From assembly GCA_023423695.1 (NCBI GenBank), contig JAFAFA010000099.1, positions 1 through 64,000 of the forward strand: a stretch of DNA of 64,000 nucleotides, read 5' to 3'. This DNA is from Pseudomonadota bacterium. Its GTDB lineage: Bacteria > Pseudomonadota > Alphaproteobacteria > Azospirillales > Azospirillaceae. The stretch's first letter is position 1. Each line of letters opens with the position of its first letter. Below the pieces are notes generated by a model. It saw only the letters and a program-made list of their open reading frames with translations. It had not been told where the DNA came from and searched no databases. Of the stretch, positions 37,735 to 48,530 are shown in pieces. Both the position numbers and the translations under genes were made by a program.

Positions 37735-38430
37735 TCAGCCCAGGGGCAGGGTGGACTTGGCGAGGTCGGCGAGCTGATCGATCAGGCGTTCGGCGCCCTG
37801 GGCGGCCGCATTCTCGTCGCCGGCGGCGATGGCGCGCATGACCTGGATGTGCAGCTCGGCCGTTTGCGGCATGTCGGCCAGATCGCGGTGGTGAAAGAAC
37901 CAGAACCGGCGGGAAATGGCGTGCAACGCGGCGACGGTTTCCGCGGCGATCGGGTTGCGGGCGGCAGCAGCGGCCTGCTGGTTGAATGCACCGTCGAGGC
38001 GCAGGAACTCGCGCACATCATCGGCCTCGACGGCCTTGCGCATGCCGTCGGCCATGCCGGTGAAGGCTTGACGTTCCGCCGCGTTAGCGCGGCGGGCGGC
38101 GGAGCGCATGATCAGGCGGTCCAGTTCGCGGCGAACCTCAAGGACTTGAAGCTGCAGCCGAACGTCCACTTCGGTGACGATGACGCCGCGCCGTGGCAGA
38201 ATCTGCACCAGATGCTCGCGGGCCAGACGCTGCAGCGCCTCCCGGATCGGCGTGGTGCCGATGTTCAGGCTGCGGCTGAGGATCGCTTCGGACACCACGC
38301 TGCCGGGCGCGATCTCCAGCGTGACGATCATCTCCTCCAGTTGGCGATAGGCATCCTCCCTCAAGGTGGGCTTGGGCGGGGCCGGAGGCTTCACGCCGGG
38401 TCCGCTCCGCGGGAGGGTATCGTCGCGCAT
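37735..38430 (-). CDS. GntR-family (FadR subfamily) transcriptional regulator
   Basis: A 231-residue regulator. The N-terminal winged HTH (residues ~25-90) includes LREDAYRQLEEMI, SEAILSRSLNIGTTPIREAL and LVQILPRRGVIV. The C-terminal FCD ligand domain has the metal-binding Asp/His set (FLRLDGAFNQQ ... ELHIQVMRAI). It is transcribed toward the PhyH genes, with the palindrome at 37633-37671 between them, so it probably controls them. ATG at 38430 is chosen; an in-frame ATG at 38478 is the alternative. Confidence 0.9.
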   Translation of the reverse strand: MRDDTLPRSGPGVKPPAPPKPTLREDAYRQLEEMIVTLEIAPGSVVSEAILSRSLNIGTTPIREALQRLAREHLVQILPRRGVIVTEVDVRLQLQVLEVRRELDRLIMRSAARRANAAERQAFTGMADGMRKAVEADDVREFLRLDGAFNQQAAAAARNPIAAETVAALHAISRRFWFFHHRDLADMPQTAELHIQVMRAIAAGDENAAAQGAERLIDQLADLAKSTLPLG

Positions 38431-38482
38431 GGTCACGTGGGGCTCTGGGCTTGCAGCAATGGGAAGACCGTGACGCATACCA

Positions 38483-38947
38483 TCAAAGGTCCATGGCCCC
38501 GTCAACGGCCCTCGTCGGCTGGCCCGCGCTAACAGGATCCGCGACCTGGTCCAGCAGAGACCCGAGTTCGGCGGCATCATCGACCTCCTTACCGGTCAGG
38601 GTGGTGGCGACGACCGTGCCAGTGTCGGCATCGACGCCCAGGTGGAGCTTCCTCCAGGCCCGGCGCCGCTGGGCGCCATGTTTTTCGACCAGCCATTCGC
38701 CCGGCGCCCTCAACTTCACGCCGGTACTGTCGACCAGCAACTGCAGAGGGCCGCTCGCCGTCCGCGCCACCGGCGCCATCACCAGCGTTCCGGCCCGTCG
38801 GCTCAGGGTTGAGTGATCCGGCACCGGCAGGTCCAGCCCCGTCAGCGCGAGCAGCGAGCCGACCAACCCCTCAGTCTGGCGCAGCGGCTGGTGAACCACT
38901 GCTGTCAGGACCAGCGCCGTCTCGATCGCGAGGTCGGAATAGCGCGC
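38483..38947 (-). pseudogene. IS5-family (IS903-type) transposase fragment
   Basis: The frame ARYSDLAIETALVL then VHQPLRQTEGLVGSLLAL, LLVDSTGVKLRAPGEW and WRKLHLGVDADTG matches IS903-type transposases. It stops after LGSLLDQVADPV where the rest is missing. The 5' part is cut by the IS701-family element. It is a separate copy from the one at 33234-34189. Confidence 0.82.
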
Positions 38948-38951
38948 CTAG

Positions 38952-40358
38952 CATTACAGTTGCGCTTTTTTGCGGTGGGCTTGGCAGGCGAGCGCTTGAT
39001 GGCATCGCCTCCACGTTGACCATGCGATGACGTCGGCGGGCTCGATCCGCCGTTGGGTCAGGCGGTCGGCAAGATGACGGTTCTCCTGCATCGACCAACG
39101 GACCATGGGCGGGGAACTGTCCTCGTCTTTTTTGGGGGGTGGCACGGGTATCGGCCTTGTGCCGAACCACGGCCAGCAAGGCGAAGGCGAGCATGACCAG
39201 CGAGACGTGTCGGTGCCAGCCGTGCCAGCTCCGCGTCTCGTTGTGATCCAGCCCCAGCTCGGTCTTCGCCGTTTCGAAAGCATCTTCAATGGACCAGCGT
39301 TGCCCCTCGACGCGGACCAGTGTGTCCACCGGCGTACCGTGCTGGGACCAGGTCGTGAAGAAGGCCAGTTCCCCATCACCGGGGCGTCGCCGCACCAGCA
39401 GCCCGCGCGTCCAGAGCCCCAGACCAGGCGGCGCTCCAACCATTTCAGGATCGAGATCGGCCAGTTCCAGATAGGCCCAGTCGTAGAGCCGCGGCCCCTC
39501 GGTGCCGTTGCCCGCCGACAAGCGAATCCAGCTCTCCGCCGGCAGGTCCCGGGCGATCTTCTCGGCGGTGCCAGACACCGACAGGGTCGGGCTCCAGGAA
39601 TTGAAATGGTGACTGCCGGTCACGCCGAGCACGTAGCCTTTGCCGGCACGGCGCAACACCATCTCCAGTTCACCGACGCCATAGACGCTGTCGGCAGCCA
39701 TCCAAGCGAAAGGCACCCCCGCGTCGATTGCCCGGCGCACCATCGCGACTGCTATGGCCGGCTTGGTGGCGAAGCGCACGTCCTCCGGCACATGGGCTTT
39801 CACGAGACGGTCTGGATTGCCTGTCCAGTCTTTAGGCAGGTAGAGCCGCCGGTCGATGAAGGCGTGGCCCTTGGACGAGGTGTAGACGGCGAAGACGCCG
39901 ATCTGGCTGTTGGTGATCTTGCCGGCCGATCCGGTGTATTGGCGCCCGACGCCGCAGGAGGCTTTCCCCTGCTTGAGAAAGCCGGTCTCGTCGATCACCA
40001 GCGTGGCGTCGGGCTCGGCCAGAGCATCGAGCGCATAGTCGCGGACCACGTCGCGCAACGCGTCGGCATCCCAAGTGGTCCGGCCGAGCACCGCCTGCTG
40101 ACGCCAGGGGCCCGTATCACCTGCGGCTTCGGCGCGCATCCACCCGGTCTTGCGCCGCTCCGGCCCAAGCAGCCCATCCAGGAACGCGCCGGCTGCGGCC
40201 GCCGTGCCAGACTGCAAGAACAGTGGCCGGAGCCGGGCCTTGGCTCCACGCAGCTCGTCTGACCATAGCCCCAGCAGGTCCTCGACCGCGACACCGGACA
40301 TGGCGACCTCCCAAACTCTGCTCAACAGGCGGGAGATCAACCCATCGCAACTGTAATG
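38952..40358 (-). mobile_element. IS701-family insertion sequence
   Basis: The ends GCATTACAGTTGCG (38952) and CGCAACTGTAATGC (to 40358) are perfect inverted repeats. Both are flanked by CTAG (38948-38951, 40359-40362), the 4-bp duplication typical of IS701. The transposase (start 40301, MSGVAVEDLLGLW) has AEPDATLVIDETGFLKQGKA and DSVYGVGELEMVLR. Near a C6A6 run (39125-39137) the family C-terminus (IEPADVIAWSTWRRCHQAL, ending 38954) lies in another frame. It is therefore frameshifted, or uses slippage. Confidence 0.9.
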
Positions 40359-41169
40359 CTAGTCTGCGCTGTGGCGGCGCAGAGGGGAAGCAGCGCAAAC
40401 CATGGGCAGAAACTGGGACGATCCGATCAGAAGGCACATTGACCGAATGAACCGTATCGCGGAGGCGACGCGCCCGATGCGGGAGATCGAAGACAAAGCG
40501 CGCCACGCCATGGGCGGGGTGGCCGGGGATGTGAACAGGCTCAACGCCATGGTCCATCGGATCATGGCGCCAGTTGAAGCGACGGCGAATCTGTCACGGG
40601 TTGCCGCCGGTATCGGGCTAGGCTCGACTGCGACAGAGGCACTCAAGGGGCATTCGGCAGCGTTCGCGGTCTTGGAACACCACCGCAGGGTCATCGATGC
40701 GATCAGTATAAAAGTGCCGTTGGTGGCAGCTATGGGGTGGTCCGATGGGGTGCCGCCGTGGGTGCAGGGAGCCATTCAGCAGCCCAAGATGGTGGCCGCA
40801 GCGGCCGAGGGGCCAGTCGGCCGGATCGCCGGCGTTGCCATTCCGACGCTGCCGATGCCCATCATGCCGTCTGCGGCGGAGCTTGCGGCTAGGGGTGTGA
40901 CACCCTCGGTGCTGCGCAGCATAAACAGAGCCTCGGGGGGAAGCGGTCTGGCAGCGGTATCGCAGATGCTGGAAGAGCTTCTGAGGCCAATCTCGCAAGC
41001 GCACGAGGATCTGCTGGAGCAGGTTCGGGCTGCGGGAGCACATGGTACGCTGGCCGGTGTGCTGAACAGTCCATTGGTGGCAGGCATCACGAAGAAATTG
41101 GGAACGGCGCTTGATGTCATAGCTCTAGAGCGGGTTGATCGGCATCTGAATCGGGGGATTCCCATGGAC

Positions 41170-42171
41170 GGTGAGTTGTGATTCAAGGTTTGGACTGGTT
41201 GAAGGAGGCCGGTCCGGATGGCGAAAGCACTGTCAGTCGATCTTCGTCGGCGTGTGGTTGAGGCGGTTGCGGCTGGAGCGACTTGCCGGGCAGCGGCGGC
41301 ACGCTTCGAGGTTGGGGTTTCCTCGGCGATCCGCTGGGTTGCCCGTGCACGGACACGCGGCGATCTGACCCCGGACAAGCGCGGTGGCAATGTCCGCTCA
41401 CATCGGATCGACGAACACCGGGACCTCATCCTGGGCTGGATCGAAGAGAAGCCCGACCTGACCTTGACGGAGGTGGCCGAGCGTCTGGACGAGGCGGTGG
41501 GGTATCGGCCACTGCCCAGCATCGTGTGCCGCTTCTTCCAGCGTCACGGCGTGACGCGGAAAAAAAGACGGCGCACGCTGCCGAACAGGATCGAGCGGAC
41601 ATAGCCGCCAGCCGTCAGGCCTGGTTCGACGCCCAGCCGGACCTGGACCCGGAGCGCCTGGTGTTCATCGATGAATGCGGCACCTCCACCAAGATGGCGC
41701 GGATGTATGGCCGCGCGTCACGAGGAGAACGCTGCCGCGCTGCGGTTCCTCATGGGCACTGGAAGACGACGACCTTCGTCGGCGCCCTTCGGTTGTCGGG
41801 GATTACCGCCCCGATGACGCTCGATGGCGCCATGGGCGGTGCAGCCTTCCTCGCTTATGTCGAGCGGGTCTTGGGGCCGACACTGAGCCATGGAGACGTC
41901 GTCGTGATGGACAACTTGCCTGCCCACAAGCTTCCGGCCGTGCGGGCGGCAATCGAGCGGACAGGCGCCGCCCTGAAGCTCCTGCCGCCCTATAGCCCCG
42001 ACTTCAACCCCATCGAGATGGCCTTTTCCAAGATCAAGGCGCAACTCAGGAAAGCCGCCGCAAGGACGCTCCCCGAACTGTGGGATGCCATCGACAACGT
42101 CACACCAACCGACAGTCGAACCTTCTTCACCGCCGCCGGCTACGAACCAGAATGATCGGAATCCGCTCTAG
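41170..42171 (+). mobile_element. IS630-family insertion sequence (first copy)
   Basis: It lies inside the SH3-domain gene. The right end is CGGAATCCGCTCTA and the left end near GAGTTGTGATTC matches only partly, so the edges are approximate. It encodes an IS630 transposase in two frames, joined at an A7 run. Confidence 0.75.
41218..42155 (+). CDS. IS630-family transposase (two frames, A7 slippage site)
   Basis: OrfA (41218-41604) has the N-terminal HTH (RRRVVEAVAAGATCRAAAAR). OrfB, ending at 42155, has the DDE residues in RLVFIDECGTSTKMARMYGR, VVVMDNLPAHK and YSPDFNPIEMAFSKIKAQLR. The frames meet at GGAAAAAAAGACGG (about 41560-41573), a typical programmed -1 frameshift site for this group. 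It is probably functional. Confidence 0.85.
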
Positions 42172-42576
42172 GGCGGGAGTTTGGGTTCGATCCGGCTGAG
42201 GTGCTGGAGCCTGGTGGATTTCGCGACGCGGCAATGGTGATCGGGGAGGTTCTACGCAGGAACGCGGAAGGCAGTGGAGATACGGCAGCTTGGATCGATA
42301 TCCGCCAGCATTCCAAAAGGATTCTTCAGGATGTGCTGACGGATCAAGGAATAGATCTTACGGCTCACCCGGTTGCGGTCACAATTAGTCATATTCTTTT
42401 TCTGATGGTGACGATCGTCCTCGCCAATGATCTGGGGGAGATTGTCAATGGCAACGAAGAAGTCCAGAGACTTGAGCATAAGTTTGACGTGTATATAGCC
42501 GGGGCGGCAAAAGCGCGACAGGAGGAAGGTCCTGGGATGGTCGACGGCAAGGGGTTCAGGGGTAGAGGGGAGTCTA

Positions 42577-43716
42577 GTGGACTGACGCAGACATAGGATT
42601 CACAGCGGGCCGCCGCCGTGCGATTCTGGGTGCATGGCCCAGACCGTCAGCGTCATCGTTGGATCGGAGGATCGCGCGCGCTTGGCCGCGCTCCTCGGCG
42701 ACCGCAACCGCCCGCTCAAGCATGTCCAGCGGGCGAACATCATCGTGCTCTCGGCCGACCGGCTGCCCGTGCAGGAGGTGGCGCGCCGGGCCGGTGTCAG
42801 CCGCCCGGCGGTCTGGCGCTGGCAGGTCCGCTACGCCGAACAGGGCGTCGATGGTCTGCTGCGCGATAAGACGCGCAAGCCTGGCCGGGCACCGCTGCCC
42901 ACCACGACGGTCGCCAAGGTGCTGGCGCTGACCTGTTCGGAACCGCCTGGCGCGGTCACCCACTGGACCGGTCGGGCGATGGCCAAGACGGTCGGCATCA
43001 GCCTGCGCGCCGTACAGCGCATCTGGGAGGCCAACCGCCTTCAGCCGCATCGCCTGCGCACCTTCAAACGCTCCAGCGATCCGGCCTTCGCCGCCAAGGT
43101 CGAGGACATCGTCGGGCTCTACATGGACCCGCCGTGCCACGCGGTGGTGCTGTCCATCGACGAGAAGAGCCAGAGATCCAGGCGCTCGACCGCACCCAGC
43201 CCGGCTTTCCGCTGAAGCCCGGCAAGTGCGGAACGATGACGCACGACTACAAGCGCAACGGCACCACCACACTGTTCGCCGCGCTGAACACGCTGACCGG
43301 CACTGTGGTCGGGCGCTGCATGCCCAAGCACACCCACAAGGAGTTCATCAAGTTCCTTACGGCCGTGGAACGCGCCGTCCCGGCGGGCAAAGTGATCCAC
43401 GCCATCGTCGATAACTACGCCACCCACAAGCACCCCAAGGTGCTCGCCTGGCTGGCTGATCATTCCCGCTGGGCGTTCCACTTCACGCCCAAGTCCGCCT
43501 CCTGGATCAATGCCGTAGAGGGCTTCTTCTCGATCATCACCCGCCGAAGCATCCGGCGCGGCGTCTTCAAATCCGTGGCCGACCTGCAGGACGCCATCGC
43601 CCGCTACATCCGCGCGCACAACAAGGCGGCCAAGCCCTTCGTCTGGACCAAGCCCGCCGACGCCATCTTCGCCAAACTCGACCGGCTGCCTGCACCTTCT
43701 GAATGAGTCAGTGCAC
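42577..43716 (+). mobile_element. IS630-family insertion sequence (second copy, transposase frameshifted)
   Basis: The ends GTGGACTGAC (42577) and, inverted, GTGCACTGAC (43716) are flanked by TA on both sides. The transposase begins at 42634 (AQTVSVIVGSEDRARLAALL). A 2-base AG duplication near 43172 breaks it at VVLSIDEKSQ. The second half (GTMTHDYKRNGTTTLFAALN ... SASWINAVEGFFSIITRR) is open to 43706. The DDE set is otherwise present. Confidence 0.88.
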
Positions 43717-44100
43717 TAGCATCGGCAGATTCCGTGTGAATGGTCGCGGAGTCAACGTGCGTGCTGCGCCGAGGAGAACTGGCCGTCCGCTCGGAAAGCT
43801 AAACGACGGCACGCTGTTGATCGGCTACGAAGAGCGTGCCGACTGGCTGAGGATTGAGTTCCGGCCGCCGCTATCCACTGATGTACTGGAAGGTTGGGTG
43901 TACCGGCCGTACTTGGCAAGGGTGTTAGAGAGGGAGACAGGGCAGCAGGAGTGAGTGATCATGGATGTGTAGGCGGCACGGGGGTGACGGGGCATCAGTA
44001 CCGATCCTAGGACGTCCAGCCCCATTCCCTCGACCTTCGCGAACTCCTTCGCCAGCATGCGACAACTTCCGCAGTGCCGCCTTGGGCGACCTTCTTGTCG

Positions 44101-44358
44101 ACGGCGCCGATCAGCAGCAAAACACTCGAGCATGGCGAGCATGCGCGCAGTAGACTCTTTCGGCAGACAAAGCGAGGCCTCATGAACCGCCGGCGTTCAC
44201 CCGTCCAGGAGCCCGGCATGATCGACAGGCGCCGCCCAGTAGATGCCGAGCCCCCGGAGGCTCTTGATCCGGCCGAGGCATTCGATTGGGGCGCTGGGGC
44301 GGTCGGGCATGGCGAAGCGGCTGGCCCAGCCTACTCGACCGCCGCGCCGGCGCTGAGA
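44101..44358 (+). repeat. Dispersed module, copy 1, with a small gene remnant
   Basis: About 258 bases closely match 48951-49200. The shared upstream part reads GCATGGCGAGCATGCGCGC then GTAGACTC and GGCAGACAAAGCGAGGCCTC. It is followed by a short gene starting at ATG 44182 (MNRRRSPVQEPG ... AEPPEALDPAEAF). Here the 3' part is shifted relative to copy 2, so the C-terminus MAKRLAQP is out of frame. The rest of 43955-44418 shows no other gene. Confidence 0.65.
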
Positions 44359-44418
44359 TGTCCAGGCAGACACTGACCTGCTGCTATCTAAAAAACGAGC
44401 CAGAGCACGACTACGGAC

Positions 44419-44775
44419 ATGCCGCCGTTGATCGTGATCATGCAGGCCGCTGACCTTATCCGGCCCGCCATCCTTCTGGATGCGGCATCCGGAAGCCGTC
44501 TGCGCCTCGATCCGCAGGACTTTGACACCGTGACCAAGAAGTGGGCCCCCAGCGGGCGCACCTGTGGCCGGTTCGAGGCGTTGACCGCCACCGGTGCCCG
44601 CTTGGTCGGCGGATGGGTGACTGATTCAAACAGCGTCCTCCGCTTCGAACTGATCGTACGATCTCCGGCCGACCCCGGTTTCGGCGCCAGCCCTGACGGT
44701 CCCGGTTACCAGCACGCCACGGGCAAGGTCTACGTCGGATCGTCGGCTGTCGACTGTGATAGCCCGACCTCATGA
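44419..44775 (+). CDS. Hypothetical protein
   Basis: A 118-residue protein with no recognised family (PPLIVIMQAADLIRPAILLD at the start, then a hydrophilic body). The ribosome-binding site is weak. GC3 is high enough to be coding. It lies convergent to the large RTX gene. Confidence 0.45.
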   Translation: MPPLIVIMQAADLIRPAILLDAASGSRLRLDPQDFDTVTKKWAPSGRTCGRFEALTATGARLVGGWVTDSNSVLRFELIVRSPADPGFGASPDGPGYQHATGKVYVGSSAVDCDSPTS

Positions 44776-44891
44776 TCAACTCCAGGAAAGGAGGGTGCGG
44801 TTCCAGCCGCTTCCCTTGGTAGGGAGGGGGCTGTCTGGCGCCGGATCGGGCATCGCCGCCCATTGGTGGAACGGCGATGCCTTTCCCCGGA

Positions 44892-47546
44892 TCAGCCCAT
44901 GACGAACCAGCCTGCTGAAACCTGATCCGCCCGGATCCCCGCCAACTGGACGCTGTCGGACGGGCTGAACCGCACCAGCGCGTCGGCGCCGAGGCTGTCC
45001 ACTGTCCATGTCTGCCCGGCCCCGATCTGCAGGCGGTCGCCGCCGGCCGCGTCGAAGTCGGTGATGACATCAGCGCCGCTGAGCGACCCGAACGCGAAGA
45101 GGTCGGCCCCAGCCCCGCCGGTCAGCGCGTCGGCCCCGATCCCGCCGACCAGCACGTCGCTGCCGTCGCCGCCGACCAGCCAATCGTTGCCCGCACCTCC
45201 GGACAGGTAGTCGTCGCCGGCCCCACCGCTCAGGGTGTCGGCGAAGCGGCCGCCGACCAGCAGGTCGGTGCCGCCGTCCCCGGTCAGGGCGGCGCCCATC
45301 GCGGCGGCTGGGTCGGCTACCTGGGCGCGGAATGCGGCGCCCGATGTCTGCCCCTGAGCGTCGGTCAGGGTGACAGTGCCGGCGAAGGTGCCGCCGGAGT
45401 AGAGGTGGTTCAACGACAGACTTCCGGCACCACCCGTCACCGCCCGTGTGGTGATCTGCCCGTCGCCCCAGGCCACTGCGACCGAGACGGCGGCGGCATG
45501 GGCTGCCCCGCCGGCCAAACCACCGACAGTCAAATCGACGGTGTTCGGGTTGCCGGCCAGCGTGTCCTTCGGCAGCTGGTCGAGGTCGATGGCCAAAACC
45601 TCCCGGACGGTGTTGTGGTCGGTGCTGCCGACCGACGCCTTCGTACCGAGGTAGACGGAGCCGGACGTGGTCATGGTGAGCACGTCGTATCCGACCCCCA
45701 GGTCCGACCCGTCGGCGGCGGTGAGGCGGCGGACGGCACCGGTGTCGAGGTTCTTGACGAAGAAGTCGGCCACGCCGTTGGTGTCGTTGGTGGCAAGGTT
45801 GCTGGCACTGCTGGAGAACACCACCGAGTGCCCGTCGGCGCTGAACTTCAGCCCGTTGCTGCCGGCATTGGCGGCGGTGCCGTCCGCAGCCGCGCTGACC
45901 AGCTGGATCGAGCCGGTGTCGGTATCGAGGATCCGGACGCTGGTCACGCCAGCCGCCGTCTGGTTGAACAGCACGAAGCGTCCATCCGCTGACACGTCGA
46001 CCGGCTCGCCGCCCGGAAACAGCGTTTCGCTTCCGCTCTGAAGGTCATGCACGACGAGCGAATAGCCGGCCTGGCCCGACTGGGAGAACACCACGGTACT
46101 TCCATCGGCGGACAGCATGGGGTAGCCGGTAACCGACCTACTTTCCCCAAGGTTTTGCTGTGTCGCGGTGCCCGCGTCGTAATGGACATTCGGGGAGTTC
46201 CAACCGACCTCGCGGAAACCCGGCATCCTCTTGAAGACGACGGCATCGCCGTTCCCGGACAGGTCGATGCCCGCGACACGGTGTCCCCCTCCGAAGGGCT
46301 CGGTGATCACGGTCCTTTCACCGGTCGCGAGGCGGTAGAGCCTGGCATCGCCTGTGCCGCCCATACCGAAATAGCCGCCATGTGCGACATTGCTGTAGGC
46401 GACGGTCGATCCGTCGGCGGATATAGCAAGCGCCATGACCGCGTCCGTACGACCGTCGCCTACCGTATCGATCTTCGACACCGTGCCGGTCTGCAGATCC
46501 TTCACATACACGTCGACGGTGTAGCTCGGATTGCTTTGGGTTGGGGCTTGGCCCAGCGTCGAAATGCCGTAGGTCAGGAAACGCCCTTCGGCCGATATGG
46601 CGGCGACGCTGACCGCCTGGTCGGCGGTTCCGCCGTCAGTGTTCTTGACGATGCGCGATACTGCCGCCGCGTCGAAGCCGGCCGGTCCCCAGGACAGCAG
46701 CGGCGCGGATGGGCCAATAGGATTCGGGCCGGAGGTTCCGCCGGAGAGCAGCACGTTCTCACGCATCAGCGACGCCTTGGTGACGCCCACCAGCTGCACG
46801 CCGGTGTTGCCGCTGAACACGAAATTCAGCCCGTCGGCATTCTCGGTCGCGGACGCCACCAGCGCCTCATAGCTCAGGCTGCTCCAGCTCCGCAGGTCCA
46901 GCACGTCGCCGCCGGCACCGGCCTGGAAGTCGCCGATGGCGTCCCAGCCGTCGTCGGGATCGATGACGAAGCGGTCGGACCCGGCGCCGCCGACCATCCA
47001 GTCGTTGCCGCCGCCGCCGATGATGACGTCGCTGTCGGCTGTGCCGCTCAGCAGGTCACGCGCGGCGGTGCCGGTGATGGTGTTGGAAGCGGTGGGCGGG
47101 CCAGACGGGTCGCCGCCGGCCAGCCGGAAATTGGCGGCGGTCAGACTGGCAGGGGCCACCCCTTGCAGGCGTATGCTGGCGGTGTCGCTGAAGGTGATGA
47201 CGGTGTCGCTGCCCTCGGCGGCCGCTCTCGACAGTACGTCCTGGAGGCCGGCGATGCCGGTGTAGGCGGTCAGGTTCAGCACGTCGCCACCGGCGCCAGT
47301 CTGGAAGTCGGCGATGTAGTCCCAGCCACCGCCGGGGGCCAGGACGAAATGGTCGCTTCCCGCTCCGCCCTGTATCCAGTCGTTGCCCCCGCCGCCGGCG
47401 AGCGTGTCGTTCCCGTCGCCGCCCATCAGCAGATCGCGACCGCTGTTTCCGGTCAACAGATCATCGCCAGCTCCGCCGCCGATGGTGTTGTCCTCCGCAT
47501 TGCCCGTTAAGGTGTCGTTCCCAGCTGTGCCCCAGATTGTCGCCAT
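44892..47546 (-). CDS. RTX-type calcium-binding protein with beta-propeller repeats
   Basis: An 884-residue, probably type I-secreted protein. RTX nonapeptides (GGxGxDxLx) occur at residues ~1-70 (GGGAGDDLLTGNSGRDLLMG), ~150-195 and ~755-830 (SGGAGDDYLSGGAGNDWLVG). The centre (about 290-660) has repeated SADGSTVAYS / SADGSTVVFS / SADGRFVLFN / SADGHSVVFS units, TolB/WD40-like propeller blades. A PKD-like stretch (NHLYSGGTFAGTVTLTDAQG) follows. There is no N-terminal signal peptide, as expected for type I secretion. No transporter genes are nearby. Confidence 0.88.
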   Translation of the reverse strand: MATIWGTAGNDTLTGNAEDNTIGGGAGDDLLTGNSGRDLLMGGDGNDTLAGGGGNDWIQGGAGSDHFVLAPGGGWDYIADFQTGAGGDVLNLTAYTGIAGLQDVLSRAAAEGSDTVITFSDTASIRLQGVAPASLTAANFRLAGGDPSGPPTASNTITGTAARDLLSGTADSDVIIGGGGNDWMVGGAGSDRFVIDPDDGWDAIGDFQAGAGGDVLDLRSWSSLSYEALVASATENADGLNFVFSGNTGVQLVGVTKASLMRENVLLSGGTSGPNPIGPSAPLLSWGPAGFDAAAVSRIVKNTDGGTADQAVSVAAISAEGRFLTYGISTLGQAPTQSNPSYTVDVYVKDLQTGTVSKIDTVGDGRTDAVMALAISADGSTVAYSNVAHGGYFGMGGTGDARLYRLATGERTVITEPFGGGHRVAGIDLSGNGDAVVFKRMPGFREVGWNSPNVHYDAGTATQQNLGESRSVTGYPMLSADGSTVVFSQSGQAGYSLVVHDLQSGSETLFPGGEPVDVSADGRFVLFNQTAAGVTSVRILDTDTGSIQLVSAAADGTAANAGSNGLKFSADGHSVVFSSSASNLATNDTNGVADFFVKNLDTGAVRRLTAADGSDLGVGYDVLTMTTSGSVYLGTKASVGSTDHNTVREVLAIDLDQLPKDTLAGNPNTVDLTVGGLAGGAAHAAAVSVAVAWGDGQITTRAVTGGAGSLSLNHLYSGGTFAGTVTLTDAQGQTSGAAFRAQVADPAAAMGAALTGDGGTDLLVGGRFADTLSGGAGDDYLSGGAGNDWLVGGDGSDVLVGGIGADALTGGAGADLFAFGSLSGADVITDFDAAGGDRLQIGAGQTWTVDSLGADALVRFSPSDSVQLAGIRADQVSAGWFVMG

Positions 47547-47885
47547 GCGTGCGCTCCGTCAGCTTATTATTGCAGAAGCGCGCATATCTTCGCCGCAGGG
47601 TCGTTTTCAGCAATCTCCTCACTCAGGCATCATCCATCGTGGCCTGTACACACCGAACGTGACCTCATAAGGATGATGCGCAATCTTTGAGGGAGACCAG
47701 AACCGGATGCTGCCCCCTGCGGGGCCCGTCCCGCCAGCCATCGGGAGATGTTTCGCGCTGGTCCGGCCGAGTTCCCGTCGAACGGAGCGGCCGGAATGCC
47801 GGCGGTGATCCGAATTGTTTGCCCCCCTTTCGATGTACCGGATAGACTCCACCCGCTTTGAAGGTTGCGAAAGGGAGGAGAAAAA
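47547..47885. other. Gene-free stretch upstream of the RTX gene
   Basis: These 339 bases carry only short or overlapping frames with no ribosome-binding site or recognisable motif. It probably includes the RTX promoter. Confidence 0.35.
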
Positions 47886-47975
47886 GTGAAGGACACCCAG
47901 GCCGACGCGGTGCTGAACGAACTCGGCTTGGCTGAACCCGGCCAGGGTGACCGCTGCACTTCAACAGGCGCATAG
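47886..47975 (+). CDS. Possible very small protein
   Basis: A GTG after GGGAGGAGAAAAA opens 29 codons (KDTQADAVLNELGLAEPGQG...). The strong Shine-Dalgarno sequence is the only support. It is 22 bases before the next gene and may be a leader peptide or a remnant. Confidence 0.3.
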   Translation: MKDTQADAVLNELGLAEPGQGDRCTSTGA

Positions 47976-47997
47976 TCTCTAGGAAAGGAGCCGACCA

Positions 47998-48509
47998 TGA
48001 GCGTCTGTGAGCTGCAACCGTTGAACCTCTTCCGAGGTTCATTGACCGCCGCCCGTAGGTCTTTGCTAAAGCGCTTGACCGAAGCCGGCGGCTCTCTGGC
48101 CGGGGCAGCTCTGTCCCCCCGTGAACGGTCCACCGCGTTCTGCATGACCGACGCGGCGGCGATGCTGATCCAATGGAATCCACCGGCGAATGGGGGGTGC
48201 GACAGAAATCTGGTCGAATGGACTTTGTCCATTACTGACGTGGGCCGCATCGCCATACGAGACATACCCCAGGATCTCGACAGCAGGCACGTCGCAGCAT
48301 TGCGCCATCTTGATCGGCGGGCTTGGCGCAACTGGAAGGATGCTCCTGCGCCAGCTGACACGCAGGCGTACGAGGACTTGGTGGTCCTCAAGCTGGTCAA
48401 GGCCGACGCGGCAGGAGTGCTTTGCCGCCTGACAGCGCATGGTGCCGCGGCGGTAGAGGGATTTAAGCTTCTGGGCGACCAATCAATTGAGGAATGGCGA
48501 GGTGTTTGA
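47998..48509 (+). CDS. Hypothetical protein
   Basis: A 170-residue protein starting at the ATG after GGAAAGGAGCCGACC (the A is at 47997 or 47998). It has a mixed helical composition, for example ITDVGRIAIRDIPQDLDSRH and YEDLVVLKLVKADAAGVLCR. No family is recognised. It is 21 bases before the next gene on the same strand, so the two probably form an operon. Confidence 0.55.
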
Positions 48510-48530
48510 AGTAAGGAGGGGACAGCGAAA

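Larger units (their letters stand above)
40402..43954 (+). pseudogene. SH3-domain protein gene broken by two IS630-family elements
   Basis: Three pieces form one ancestral gene. Piece 1 is 40402 to about 41170 (opening MGRNWDDPIRRHIDRMNRIA, helical, Ala-rich). Piece 2 is about 42172-42576 (REFGFDPAEVLEPGGF, then a hydrophobic HILFLMVTIVLAND segment). Piece 3 is 43717-43954, a bacterial SH3 domain (GVNVRAAPRRTGRPLGKLND ... GWVYRPYL). At the second insertion, joining across one TA gives GESSIGRFRVNGRG in frame. The intact product would be about 470 residues, of unknown function. The first junction does not rejoin cleanly. Confidence 0.75.
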
